Positions 7,457 through 15,314 of a stretch of 64,000 nucleotides of DNA are shown here, piece after piece (positions within the stretch are counted from its first letter, which is position 1; every line of letters begins with the position of its first letter). This DNA is from Nitrospira_D sp964445795 (GTDB lineage: Bacteria > Nitrospirota > Nitrospiria > Nitrospirales > Nitrospiraceae). Below the pieces are notes generated by a model, which made no database searches, was not told where the DNA came from, and saw only the letters and a list, made by a program, of their open reading frames with translations. Both the position numbers and the translations under genes were made by a program. The stretch covers positions 1-64,000 of the forward strand of contig CAYULI010000006.1 in NCBI GenBank assembly GCA_964445795.1, written 5' to 3'.

Positions 7457-8739
7457 TTCAAATCCTTGAACAGGTCCAGGAACACATGCGGCCATTCCGC
7501 GTGCGTCACGACTCCGATCGTGGCCGCGATTGTTCCCAAGGCGATAACGGAGAGAATAACGGCCTTTCCGATATCCTGCCCGCGTAGGGTGCCGATCTGC
7601 ACCGGCTCTTTCGACAGATAGGCACTGGCGGCGTAGAGCTCTTCGCCAATGAGCGTATAGTCGCAGGTCGTCACGAAAAACGGCAACTGGTGATCGGAGT
7701 CGGTCCCGGCAATCTGAATGGCTCCCGTGCTGGCACCCGTTTCGGTCAGCAGCAGCGACTCGGCGAAGTAGGCGCCCATGAAGAAATTCGCCGCCGGCTT
7801 CTTGCGCAGCATAATCCCGTCCACCGCCGCAGTGTAGCTGAATTGGTCGGAGGTGATGAAGAAGTTGGCGTCTTCCTTGAAGAGGTCCGGCTTGCCGGCT
7901 TCCAGATAGGCCTGTTTCGTGATCTCCTGACAGACTGCCATCGTGATCGGATCGCGGTGCGGGACCATCAGCTCCGTTTCATAGGATGCCGTACGCTTGG
8001 CCACCCGGCCGAGGATCACCGCAGCGGCGATCGTAGAGGGGTCGCTCATGTCGTGGGCGCCGGTGAGATAAAGGACGGGTTTCCCCAGTTCGGTGGCACG
8101 CCCGATGGCCTCATCCACCGCATCGAGGCCAGGAATACGGCGCAGAAAAATTTCGCGCCGCCGGGCCGTGCCGATGGCGTAGAACACGATGCCGCCGAAG
8201 AGCAGGGCCAGCACAAGGTTGTTCAGCTCGTTCCAATTGAACCAGTTCGGAGCTGGTGTCGCCTGCACAATCCGGCCGAATGCGCGCTGCCCGCCACGCA
8301 CCACCGCTATAGTCACGGCATAGGACCGATCGTCCTTGAGATCGATGCCCTTCCCGTTCCGGATCACAAATTGGTGATGATCTCTGGGCGCCCGCCTCGT
8401 CCACCAAGGACTCCTGGCATCCCTGACGTATTTCGTGTTGGAGGGAAACTCCGCGACGATGGTCATCGCGGACGGATCGGCCACCTCCGATTCACCGAGC
8501 AACACCTGATAGCGGAGATCGGACCCGTCCGCCGGATCGGGAGGCCAGACGATCGTCAGACTGCCGCCACCATCGTTGGGCGTATCGAAGACTTGAAGAC
8601 CTTGGGGCGGGGCCACCGCCGGCTGTGCCGATGCCGATTCGCACAGCAGCAAGACGAATCCCGTCAGCTGGAGCGCGATGCTCGCAGCTCGTTGTCTCGT
8701 TCCACGTGTAGCGGTCGACGCTGGACGTGCCGCACTCAT
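7453..8739 (-). CDS. DUF6754 domain protein with N-terminal fibronectin III-like domain
   Basis: The product has 428 residues. It has a signal peptide (IALQLTGFVLLLCESASAQP), then a fibronectin type III-like domain at about residues 45-165 (LQVFDTPNDGGGSLTIVWPP, LRYQVLLGES, SYAVTIAVVR). A membrane segment follows (NNLVLALLFGGIVFYAIG), then a roughly 200-residue DUF6754 domain (RRIPGLDAVDEAIGRATELG, KPVLYLTGAHDMSDPSTIAA, ITSDQFSYTAAVDGIMLRKK, FFMGAYFAESLLLTETG) and a C-terminal membrane helix. The FNIII-like part should face the periplasm and the DUF6754 part the cytoplasm. Both ends overlap neighbouring genes by ATGA, so it is tightly coupled to the barrel-sandwich and 216-residue membrane proteins. 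The function of DUF6754 is not established. Confidence 0.7.
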   Translation of the reverse strand: MSAARPASTATRGTRQRAASIALQLTGFVLLLCESASAQPAVAPPQGLQVFDTPNDGGGSLTIVWPPDPADGSDLRYQVLLGESEVADPSAMTIVAEFPSNTKYVRDARSPWWTRRAPRDHHQFVIRNGKGIDLKDDRSYAVTIAVVRGGQRAFGRIVQATPAPNWFNWNELNNLVLALLFGGIVFYAIGTARRREIFLRRIPGLDAVDEAIGRATELGKPVLYLTGAHDMSDPSTIAAAVILGRVAKRTASYETELMVPHRDPITMAVCQEITKQAYLEAGKPDLFKEDANFFITSDQFSYTAAVDGIMLRKKPAANFFMGAYFAESLLLTETGASTGAIQIAGTDSDHQLPFFVTTCDYTLIGEELYAASAYLSKEPVQIGTLRGQDIGKAVILSVIALGTIAATIGVVTHAEWPHVFLDLFKDLK

Positions 8740-9866
8740 GCGCCCTCGATCACTTCCACGTTCGTCCGCGGGATGACCGCCTTCGACCCGTCGCCGAACT
8801 GCACTTCGAGTACGCGGACTTCGCTCTCGGTCGGAATCTTTTGGAGATCCGGCGGTAATGCCGACACCTGCCCGATCTTGCCGAACAACGGATCTCGAAT
8901 GATGCGCACGAGATCGCCGACGCGAATGCCCTCCCGTGGAGGCAGCTCGGCCGCGGACATCCGCGCGGCGCCTGCCTTCTTGGGGATGATGATCTCCGGT
9001 CTAATCACGCCAGCCCGGATCTGCGTCGCACCGGAGATCGACGCCGGTTCTCCCGCATGAGCGGAGAGCAGCTTGAACGTCTTCTGGGCCATCGGAATGG
9101 TTCCAAATCCCTCTGTCAGGATCAAGGTAAATCCCACTTGCTCGGTTCCCGTGATGGCCACACCAAGGTCGTACCCCAACAACGCGCGCAAGTCCTTGTC
9201 GTGAATCCCACCGACGACCAGGCCCGCGACTCCGATCTCTCTGGCCTTCGACATCGCCTCGGCGGACAGAAATGACCCGCCGACCACCACTGTGCCCTTC
9301 ATCTCCGGCTTGAGATGATCGGGAGTTAATGCGTCCTCGGGCGACGCCACCCCCACGGCCAATACACCCGCTGCCTCTCCTCCGATGCCGAAGATCCCTT
9401 GCACCAGGCTGCAAACCGTCTCGACCACGACCCCCTGCCGTGGCATGGTCTCGACGATCACGCCGTCGATATAGGCAAGCACATCGAGGATGCGAGGCGG
9501 TTCGCGCAACAGCACTTGCCCGGTCACGGTCGAAATCGATTCGAGTGTGCCGGTAATCGGGGACGGAATTTCGGTCTTGAACCATTTGATGAAGGGCTTG
9601 TTCTCGGCCAGAGTTTCACCTTTCTGGACGCTGTCGCCGGCTCGCTTGACCAAGTATTCGATGATTTCACTCGGAGCGACCCCAAGCTGATTCGCCAAAT
9701 TGAGCGGATACACTTTGCCCGGCAACTCCGCTCGCGCCACCGGCTGATCGGCCCGGACGCAATCGCCGGCTTCCACCAGCACGGTTCCGGCAATCGGTAA
9801 CAGCCGGCGACGCCGGATAACCGTCTGCTCCGTGACCGTAAGGCCTGGAGTGTAACTGTGCGCCAT
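8736..9866 (-). CDS. Barrel-sandwich hybrid and KOW-like domain protein linked to GlmL
   Basis: This is a 376-residue soluble protein. The N-terminal region (LLPIAGTVLVEAGDCVRADQ, then ELPGKVYPLN, and TEIPSPITGTLESISTVTGQ) has the hammerhead or barrel-sandwich pattern of biotinyl/lipoyl and RnfC-type domains, without a modifiable MKM-like lysine. The middle holds a Gly-rich alpha/beta segment (GIFGIGGEAAGVLAVG, KGTVVVGGSFLSAEAMSKA, VAGLVVGGIHDKDLRALLG). The C-terminus has a KOW-like beta domain (GIRVGDLVRIIRDPLFGKIG, AVIPRTNVEVIEG). The start is 51 bases after the GlmL-like gene and its stop overlaps the DUF6754 start. It could be the adaptor between the ATPase and the membrane components. 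This is inference from domain type and operon position. Confidence 0.6.
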   Translation of the reverse strand: MAHSYTPGLTVTEQTVIRRRRLLPIAGTVLVEAGDCVRADQPVARAELPGKVYPLNLANQLGVAPSEIIEYLVKRAGDSVQKGETLAENKPFIKWFKTEIPSPITGTLESISTVTGQVLLREPPRILDVLAYIDGVIVETMPRQGVVVETVCSLVQGIFGIGGEAAGVLAVGVASPEDALTPDHLKPEMKGTVVVGGSFLSAEAMSKAREIGVAGLVVGGIHDKDLRALLGYDLGVAITGTEQVGFTLILTEGFGTIPMAQKTFKLLSAHAGEPASISGATQIRAGVIRPEIIIPKKAGAARMSAAELPPREGIRVGDLVRIIRDPLFGKIGQVSALPPDLQKIPTESEVRVLEVQFGDGSKAVIPRTNVEVIEGA

Positions 9867-9917
9867 AGGAAGACCGTGATGCCTTCCCCCTCCTCATTAT
9901 TAAAGAGAGGGTGAGGG

Positions 9918-11759
9918 TCAGGGATACAAATCCACAGATTTGAACCATCTTGTGAGCGCCGCGACTCTTGCCGATTGATCTGTCGGCAGCTCAAGCGGTC
10001 GCCCCCGCCCGTCGAGGAGCAGTCCGACCACCCCGCCCTGCGCCTCGCGCGTAACTGGCATGCCGGGCCCCGCTCCCAGATTGACTGTCTTTGCCGGAGC
10101 GATGGCCATCGTCGCCTTTTGCCCAAGACTTAACGGGTAGAGCCGGAGTTCGCCGAATTTCAGTTGGTCTTTGACGGTCCGGCCGTCTGGAAACACAATC
10201 TCGTAGTCGGCGCAGCGCTCGCCGTTCTTCCCCTGACCAATCGGCGCCACGCAGGTGCCGAGATAGACCATGCAATCCCGCACGAAGACATCCGTCGCCG
10301 CCTTTTCGTCGATCGTGGAGAGCACCCCAAGGTGAGGCATCATGAAAATGCTGTCGACCGACAACGTCGTAAAGCCGAGCGGCTCGTAGGCATCCACCAT
10401 CATGAGCATCGCCTGGATACGGCGCGGCGCATGCGACAGGATGCCTCCGCTGCCGACGATTAAGTCGAGCGTCAGCATATCGATGAGCGTCCGGCCGGAA
10501 GCCTGCTGCTCGAAGACGTCCGAAATCGTCCGTTCTTGCTGCACCCCCTTGAGCGCCGTCGCCAGCGTCTTGTGATGGATCAGGGCCAGCCGCAGCGCCT
10601 CGCGGGCGATGGCCTGCTCGATCTGCAGCTCGTCGATCGTCTGCGGAATCGTCGTCGGCCGCACCATCTTGTTCTTGATGCGGTTGCGCAAGGTCTGCTC
10701 GTCGATGGTGAACGGCACCCAACGCATGATGTTGGCCAGACCCGCCTCGGCCAGCACGTTGGAAATGCTGTAGGACATACCCAAGTTGGCACTCACGGTC
10801 CGGTTGAACATGCCGCCGAAGACGGAGAACACGTCGGTCGTCGCTCCCCCGATGTCCACTCCGATGAGATTCAGACCCGCCCGTTTCGCAATGGTCTCCA
10901 TGATGAGACCGACAGCGGCCGGCGTCGGCATGATCGGGGCGCCGGTCATCTCGATCAGCTTCTTGTAGCCGGGCGCCTGTTGCATCACGTGTTCGAGAAA
11001 GAGATCGTGAATTTTGTTTCTCGCCGGCGCCAGATTCTCGCGCTCCAGCACCGGACGGATGTTGTCGGTGATGACCAGTGCCACCTTCTCACCAAGCACC
11101 TTGGTGATCTGGGGACGGGCGTCTTTGTTGCCCGCGTAGATCAATGGGAGCTTGTAGGTGGCGCCAAAGCGCGGGCGAGGCTCGGCCGCCGCGATATACT
11201 CTGCCATTTCGACCACGTGCGTGACGGCGCCCCCGTCGGTTCCCCCCGACATCAGAATCATGTCCGGCCGCATGGAGCGAATACGCTCGATCTTTTCGTG
11301 CGGGAGCCGTCCGTCGTTGGAGGCCAACACGTCGATGACGATGGCCCCGGCGCCCAGCGCGGCCCGCTGCGCGCTCTCCCCGGTCATGTTTTGCACTACG
11401 CCGGTCACCATCATCTGCAGGCCGCCGCCAGCACTGCTGGTCGAGATGTAAATGTCGACGCCGGTCCTGGGGTCCCCCTGCGCCGCGCGATTAGGGATGA
11501 TGAGCCTGTCTCCGTCGAGCATCTTCCGGCCGGAGAGTTCTTCGACTTCGGCGATCGCGTTCAACACGCCGCGGGTCACGTCCTCAAACGGCGCTTCCAC
11601 CGTCGTCGGGGCTTCGCCGCGACAGGTCTGGCGATACTCGTCGCCGATCTTCTCGATGAGAATGGCTTTGGTCGTCGTGCTGCCGCAGTCGGTGGCGATG
11701 ATGACGTTGAGAGGATGATCGATCTTCGGCTTGTCCGAACCGTGGGCAGAGGCGCTCAT
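9918..11759 (-). CDS. GlmL/MutL-type actin-fold ATPase (glutamate mutase activator-like)
   Basis: The product has 613 residues. The phosphate-1 motif IIATDCGSTTTKAILIEK near residue 20 and the phosphate-2 motif LIGVDIGGATTDVFSVFGG in the middle identify the ASKHA (actin/Hsp70/sugar kinase) fold of the MutL family. MSGGTDGGAVTHVVEMAEYI, which precedes the second motif, is typical of GlmL. In clostridia GlmL is encoded between the two glutamate mutase subunits and is thought to protect or reactivate the B12 enzyme. No mutase subunit (glmS or glmE) or other B12 enzyme lies in this window. Instead the partners are membrane proteins, so a role as ATP-driven regulator of a membrane complex is possible. 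The start ATG at 11759 overlaps the upstream stop by four bases. Confidence 0.8.
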   Translation of the reverse strand: MSASAHGSDKPKIDHPLNVIIATDCGSTTTKAILIEKIGDEYRQTCRGEAPTTVEAPFEDVTRGVLNAIAEVEELSGRKMLDGDRLIIPNRAAQGDPRTGVDIYISTSSAGGGLQMMVTGVVQNMTGESAQRAALGAGAIVIDVLASNDGRLPHEKIERIRSMRPDMILMSGGTDGGAVTHVVEMAEYIAAAEPRPRFGATYKLPLIYAGNKDARPQITKVLGEKVALVITDNIRPVLERENLAPARNKIHDLFLEHVMQQAPGYKKLIEMTGAPIMPTPAAVGLIMETIAKRAGLNLIGVDIGGATTDVFSVFGGMFNRTVSANLGMSYSISNVLAEAGLANIMRWVPFTIDEQTLRNRIKNKMVRPTTIPQTIDELQIEQAIAREALRLALIHHKTLATALKGVQQERTISDVFEQQASGRTLIDMLTLDLIVGSGGILSHAPRRIQAMLMMVDAYEPLGFTTLSVDSIFMMPHLGVLSTIDEKAATDVFVRDCMVYLGTCVAPIGQGKNGERCADYEIVFPDGRTVKDQLKFGELRLYPLSLGQKATMAIAPAKTVNLGAGPGMPVTREAQGGVVGLLLDGRGRPLELPTDQSARVAALTRWFKSVDLYP

Positions 11760-12109
11760 TGAGAGGACTTCGCCTCGATGAGCGAGATCAAGCGGGTAAT
11801 CGTGTCGCGGCGTTCCAGCAAGCGCGCGACTTGTTCCACTTCCTTGGACTCGAAAGCGAACTCGATGATCGGGTTGAGAAAATGCAGAGCCTGGCTTCCC
11901 AGAAAGCTCATGGGACCGAGCGACTCCAAAAAAACCGTGGCCGGCGTCGCCATGCCGCGCGTCACGATGACGGCGGCGATCCGTTCCAGCAGAACCACAT
12001 CTTCCGTCGACAACGGGTGCGCCTCGGCCTTCGTGGCGAAGGCGTGCCGCAACCCAGCCTGAAGCTCTCGCAATTTGTTCACGAGGTGTCCCTTAGACAA
12101 GGAGCGCAT
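11756..12109 (-). CDS. Small helical protein heading the GlmL-DUF6754 operon
   Basis: The product has at most 117 residues; a GTG near 12082 is an alternative start giving 108. It is mostly alpha-helical and soluble (LRELQAGLRHAFATKAEAH, STEDVVLLERIAAVIVTRGM, FALNPIIEFAFESKEVEQ-type helices), with no cysteine or recognised motif. Its stop overlaps the start of the GlmL-like ATPase (ATGA), so the two are translationally coupled. A plausible role is a dedicated partner or regulator of that ATPase. I do not recognise the family. Confidence 0.6.
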   Translation of the reverse strand: MRSLSKGHLVNKLRELQAGLRHAFATKAEAHPLSTEDVVLLERIAAVIVTRGMATPATVFLESLGPMSFLGSQALHFLNPIIEFAFESKEVEQVARLLERRDTITRLISLIEAKSSQ

Positions 12110-12200
12110 ACGTGGAGGTCACAACCGGGCGAACCCAGAACCGCTCGGCATTATATGGAGGGGGGCAGAGAGAGTCAATTTATGCGATCAGAACCACCCG

Positions 12201-12806
12201 TTAGGTCTTCCCTCGCCCGATCTTACTCTCCGTCCCCTTCAACAGGCGCTCAATATTCCCTGTGTGTTTGACAAGAATGAGGCCGCTCACCACGAAGGAA
12301 AAGAGGAGGAATTCGATTGTGGGTCGGACGAGTGCGGCGAGGAGGGGAAAGAGTCCGAAGGCGGTCAGTGCTCCGCCTGATGAATAACGCCATAGAGCGA
12401 CGGCGCCGATCCAGGCGACCAGCAGGAGGAGGCCGATCAGCGGGGCAACCCCGAGGACCGAGCCCAGCGCCGTCGCTACCCCCTTCCCGCCCGTGAAGCC
12501 GAGAAACGGTGAAAAGAGGTGGCCGAGGAACGGCGCAAGCGCCACGAGGAGGATAGCCCATTCACCCTGAAGCCAGTGTGTCGCGGCGGCGCCCATCACC
12601 CAACCCTTGCCCATGTCCCCGATGAGGGTCAACAACCCGGCTTTCATGCCCGAGACGCGCAGGACATTGGTGAAGCCCACGTTCTTGCTGCCGACCGTGC
12701 GCGGATCGGGCAAACCCATCGCCTTCGACACGACGACCCCGAAGGGGACCGCACCGAGCAGATAGCCGACGACCACGAGCATCGAGACGAAGGTGACGTC
12801 GTCCAT
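12201..12806 (-). CDS. plsY: Glycerol-3-phosphate acyltransferase PlsY
   Basis: It transfers an acyl group from acyl phosphate to the 1-position of glycerol-3-phosphate, the first step of phospholipid synthesis, in the inner membrane. The 201-residue product has the PlsY motifs: YLLGAVPFGVVVSKAMG, then GSKNVGFTNVLRVSGMKAG (the GS-N-G-TN-LR block), GDMGKGW, and FLGHLFSPFLGFTGGKGVAT (the F-GGKGVAT block). Four to six membrane segments are visible. It is adjacent to pgsA, another phospholipid gene, and ends the minus-strand envelope cluster. Length matches the family. Confidence 0.93.
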   Translation of the reverse strand: MDDVTFVSMLVVVGYLLGAVPFGVVVSKAMGLPDPRTVGSKNVGFTNVLRVSGMKAGLLTLIGDMGKGWVMGAAATHWLQGEWAILLVALAPFLGHLFSPFLGFTGGKGVATALGSVLGVAPLIGLLLLVAWIGAVALWRYSSGGALTAFGLFPLLAALVRPTIEFLLFSFVVSGLILVKHTGNIERLLKGTESKIGRGKT

Positions 12807-12860
12807 GAAGATCCGAGGAAATCAGTGAGAAGAAGGCCGCTGGGGAGGTCCGCGCCAGAG

Positions 12861-13457
12861 CTATAATCCCTTCGCCATGACTTGCTTCCAGAAACTCCAG
12901 ACATACTGACCGCCCGAGACATATCCGAGCAGCAGCGAGAGGTAGAGCGTGACGGTTCCAGCCAAGTGGACATTCCCAAGGGCCGCCAGATCCGTGCCTT
13001 CGAGGATCAGGAGGACAATAGCGATGACTTGCAAGGCCATTTTGTACTTTCCCGTCGTCTCCGCCTGGATGATGAGCCCCTCGCTCGCGGCGATGGCGCG
13101 TACGCCCGTCACGGCGACTTCCCGAGCCAGAATCAAGATCGCCACCAGCGCGCTGACCCGGTCGATGTTCAGGAGCAGGATGAGCGCCGACAAGACCAAC
13201 AGCTTGTCGGCGATCGGATCAAGCAGCTTGCCCAGCTTCGTGACCTGACCGGATCGTCTCGCCAGGTACCCGTCGAGCAGGTCGCTTACGGCCGCGGTAA
13301 CGAACACGACGGCCGCCATGATGGAACGATCGGGGTCCGGCATAACAAAGAGCGCGACAAAAACCGGAATCAGCAGAATGCGCGTCAACGTGATCAGGTT
13401 CGGGACGTTCAACGACTCCTGCCCGATTTCCCGCCAAACTTCGAGGACGCGATTCAT
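12861..13457 (-). CDS. pgsA: CDP-diacylglycerol-glycerol-3-phosphate 3-phosphatidyltransferase
   Basis: It makes phosphatidylglycerophosphate from CDP-diacylglycerol and glycerol-3-phosphate at the inner membrane, the committed step to phosphatidylglycerol and cardiolipin. The CDP-alcohol phosphotransferase signature is complete (D-LDGYLAR ... G ... LLDPIADK: DLLDGYLARRSGQVTK followed by LGKLLDPIADKLLV). The N-terminus has NVPNLITLTRILLIPVFVAL, typical of PgsA. About five membrane segments, 198 residues, normal length. It lies between kdsD and plsY on the same strand, with 18 bases to kdsD. Confidence 0.93.
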   Translation of the reverse strand: MNRVLEVWREIGQESLNVPNLITLTRILLIPVFVALFVMPDPDRSIMAAVVFVTAAVSDLLDGYLARRSGQVTKLGKLLDPIADKLLVLSALILLLNIDRVSALVAILILAREVAVTGVRAIAASEGLIIQAETTGKYKMALQVIAIVLLILEGTDLAALGNVHLAGTVTLYLSLLLGYVSGGQYVWSFWKQVMAKGL

Positions 13458-13475
13458 AACTCGGCTTGGCTCCCT

Positions 13476-14504
13476 TCAGACAATTCCATTCTTCAACAGG
13501 TCGTGCAGATGGATGACGCCCCGGATGGTGCGTCCGCCTTCGGTCACCACCAGCGTCGTAATGGAAAACCGTTCCATGACCTCGACCGCCTTGGCCGCCA
13601 GATCCTCCGGACCGATGGTCTTGGGATTCTTCGACGCCAACTGTCCCGCCGTCAACTTGGTGAAATCGACCCCCTGCTGAATCAGACGACGCAAGTCGCC
13701 GTCGGTGATGATGCCGGACAATTTGCCGTCCTGATCAACGACGGTCGTCATCCCGAGTTTCTTGGCAGTCATTTCCAGGATCGCCGCGGTACCGCTCACC
13801 GACTCCGCCACTTGCGGCAGATCGGTCCCCGCGTGCATCAGGTCTTTGACTTTTACCAGAAGCCGCCGGCCCAAGGTCCCCCCCGGATGGAACCGGGCAA
13901 AATCCTCTTCCTTGAAACCACGTTTCTGCAACAGCGCCACCGCGAGCGCGTCGCCCAGTGCGAGCGCGGCCGTCGTGCTGGCCGTCGGCGCCAATCCCAT
14001 GGGACAGGCTTCCTCCGCGACCGACACGTCCAGCGTCACGTCGCTATTCTTTGCCAGGGTGGAGTTCATTCGGCCGGTCAACGACACAATGGGAATGCCC
14101 ATGCGCCCGACGTAGGGCAGGAGCTGTAGCAGTTCCTGCGTCTCGCCACTGTTGGAAATCGCGATGAGCGCATCGCGGCGCGCCAACATGCCCAGGTCGC
14201 CATGCACACCATCCGCCGGATGCAGAAAGAAGGACGATGTTCCCGTGCTGGCGAGAGTCGCCGCGATCTTTTGGCCGATCAGGCCGGACTTGCCCATGCC
14301 GGAGACGACGACTTTGCCCTCGCACTGAGCGAGCAATTCCACCGCCTTGACGAAACTATCGTCCAACCGGTCGACCAAGGCCCGGACGGCGCGGGCTTCG
14401 ATCTCTAGCACACGCTTCCCGTCACCCAGAGTCCCGAAACTCTTGACGTTTCTCGATGCGGGCACGGCCGCCTGATTCAGCTTCGCGGTTTTGCTGCGTC
14501 CCAT
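13476..14504 (-). CDS. kdsD: Arabinose-5-phosphate isomerase (KpsF/GutQ family)
   Basis: It converts ribulose-5-phosphate to arabinose-5-phosphate for Kdo synthesis. The 342-residue product has an N-terminal SIS domain (GKVVVSGMGKSGLIGQKIAA, TGTSSFFLHPADGVHGDLG, ALIAISNSGETQELL) with the HP-GD motif seen in KpsF-type isomerases. Two C-terminal CBS domains follow (residues about 220-340: MHAGTDLPQVAESVSGTAAI, VDQDGKLSGIITDGDLRRLI, SITTLVVTEGGRTIRGVIHL). Its ATG at 14504 lies 28 bases inside the end of kdsA; a later start is possible. The CBS domains may sense a nucleotide or sugar nucleotide. Confidence 0.92.
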   Translation of the reverse strand: MGRSKTAKLNQAAVPASRNVKSFGTLGDGKRVLEIEARAVRALVDRLDDSFVKAVELLAQCEGKVVVSGMGKSGLIGQKIAATLASTGTSSFFLHPADGVHGDLGMLARRDALIAISNSGETQELLQLLPYVGRMGIPIVSLTGRMNSTLAKNSDVTLDVSVAEEACPMGLAPTASTTAALALGDALAVALLQKRGFKEEDFARFHPGGTLGRRLLVKVKDLMHAGTDLPQVAESVSGTAAILEMTAKKLGMTTVVDQDGKLSGIITDGDLRRLIQQGVDFTKLTAGQLASKNPKTIGPEDLAAKAVEVMERFSITTLVVTEGGRTIRGVIHLHDLLKNGIV

Positions 14505-15304
14505 ATGCGCAGTACCCGTTCAAGGAGAGATTGCAATTGATGCAACGGCACCATGTTGGGCCCGTCGGATAACGCTTCGTCCGGATTCGGGTGGACCTCC
14601 ATGAAAAATCCGTCCACACCCGCTCCGGCCGCGGCGCAGGCCAGCGGCTCCACAAATTCGCGCTGCCCCGCGGACTTCGTTCCTCCACCGCCCGGCAACT
14701 GGACGCTGTGGGTCGCATCGAACACCACGGGATAGCCGAAACTCCGCATGATCGGAAACGACCGCATATCCACGACCAGATTGTTGTAGCCGAACGAAGA
14801 GCCTCGTTCGGTCAGGATGATCTGCCGATTGCCACACTCTTCGACCTTCCTCACGGCGTGACCCATCTCGGCCGGAGACAAGAACTGCCCCTTCTTGACG
14901 TTCACGACCTTCCCGGTCTTAGCCGCCGCGATGAGCAGATCCGTCTGGCGGCACAGGAAGGCGGGAATCTGAAGCACGTCGACGACCTTTCCTGCTTCCA
15001 CCGCCTGCGTTTCCGTGTGCACGTCCGTCAACACGGGTAGCCCGATCCGGTCCCTCACTGTTTTCAGAACAACCAGGCCTTTCTCGAGCCCCGGTCCGCG
15101 GAACGACGTGATCGAGGTTCGATTGGCCTTGTCGAACGACGACTTGAAGATGTAGGGCAGATTGAGGGACTTGGCGATCTCGGCAATGCGGCCCGCCGTA
15201 TCCATCACCAGTTGCTCACTCTCGATGACGCAGGGCCCCGCGATCAAAAACGGCCTGTGACCCGCGCCAACCGTGAACGAACCGATGCGGACCTCTTGGC
15301 CCAT
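14477..15304 (-). CDS. kdsA: 3-deoxy-8-phosphooctulonate synthase (Kdo-8-phosphate synthase)
   Basis: It condenses phosphoenolpyruvate with arabinose-5-phosphate to Kdo-8-phosphate in the cytoplasm. Visible motifs are FLIAGPCVIESEQLV at the N-terminus, FKSSFDKANRTSITSFRGPG (PEP site), GLPVLTDVHTETQA, and DATHSVQLPGGGGTKSAGQR. FFMEVHPNPDEALSDGPNM lies near the C-terminus. At 275 residues it has normal length. The order pyrG-kdsA-kdsD is typical of lipopolysaccharide clusters. The phosphatase KdsC, which normally follows KdsA in the pathway, is not encoded here. Confidence 0.95.
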   Translation of the reverse strand: MGQEVRIGSFTVGAGHRPFLIAGPCVIESEQLVMDTAGRIAEIAKSLNLPYIFKSSFDKANRTSITSFRGPGLEKGLVVLKTVRDRIGLPVLTDVHTETQAVEAGKVVDVLQIPAFLCRQTDLLIAAAKTGKVVNVKKGQFLSPAEMGHAVRKVEECGNRQIILTERGSSFGYNNLVVDMRSFPIMRSFGYPVVFDATHSVQLPGGGGTKSAGQREFVEPLACAAAGAGVDGFFMEVHPNPDEALSDGPNMVPLHQLQSLLERVLRIWDAAKPRS

Positions 15305-15314
15305 TCGCCTTCCC

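Noticed and set aside
7690..9060. 456-codon plus-strand frame opposite the DUF6754 and barrel-sandwich genes
   Set aside because: It spans two well-supported genes on the other strand and has atypical composition.
10536..11762. 408-codon plus-strand frame opposite the GlmL-like ATPase
   Set aside because: Antisense shadow; very Arg/His-rich composition and no motif.
12882..14129. 415-codon plus-strand frame opposite pgsA and kdsD
   Set aside because: Antisense of two recognised enzymes; rich in Gln, Asp and Arg without domains.
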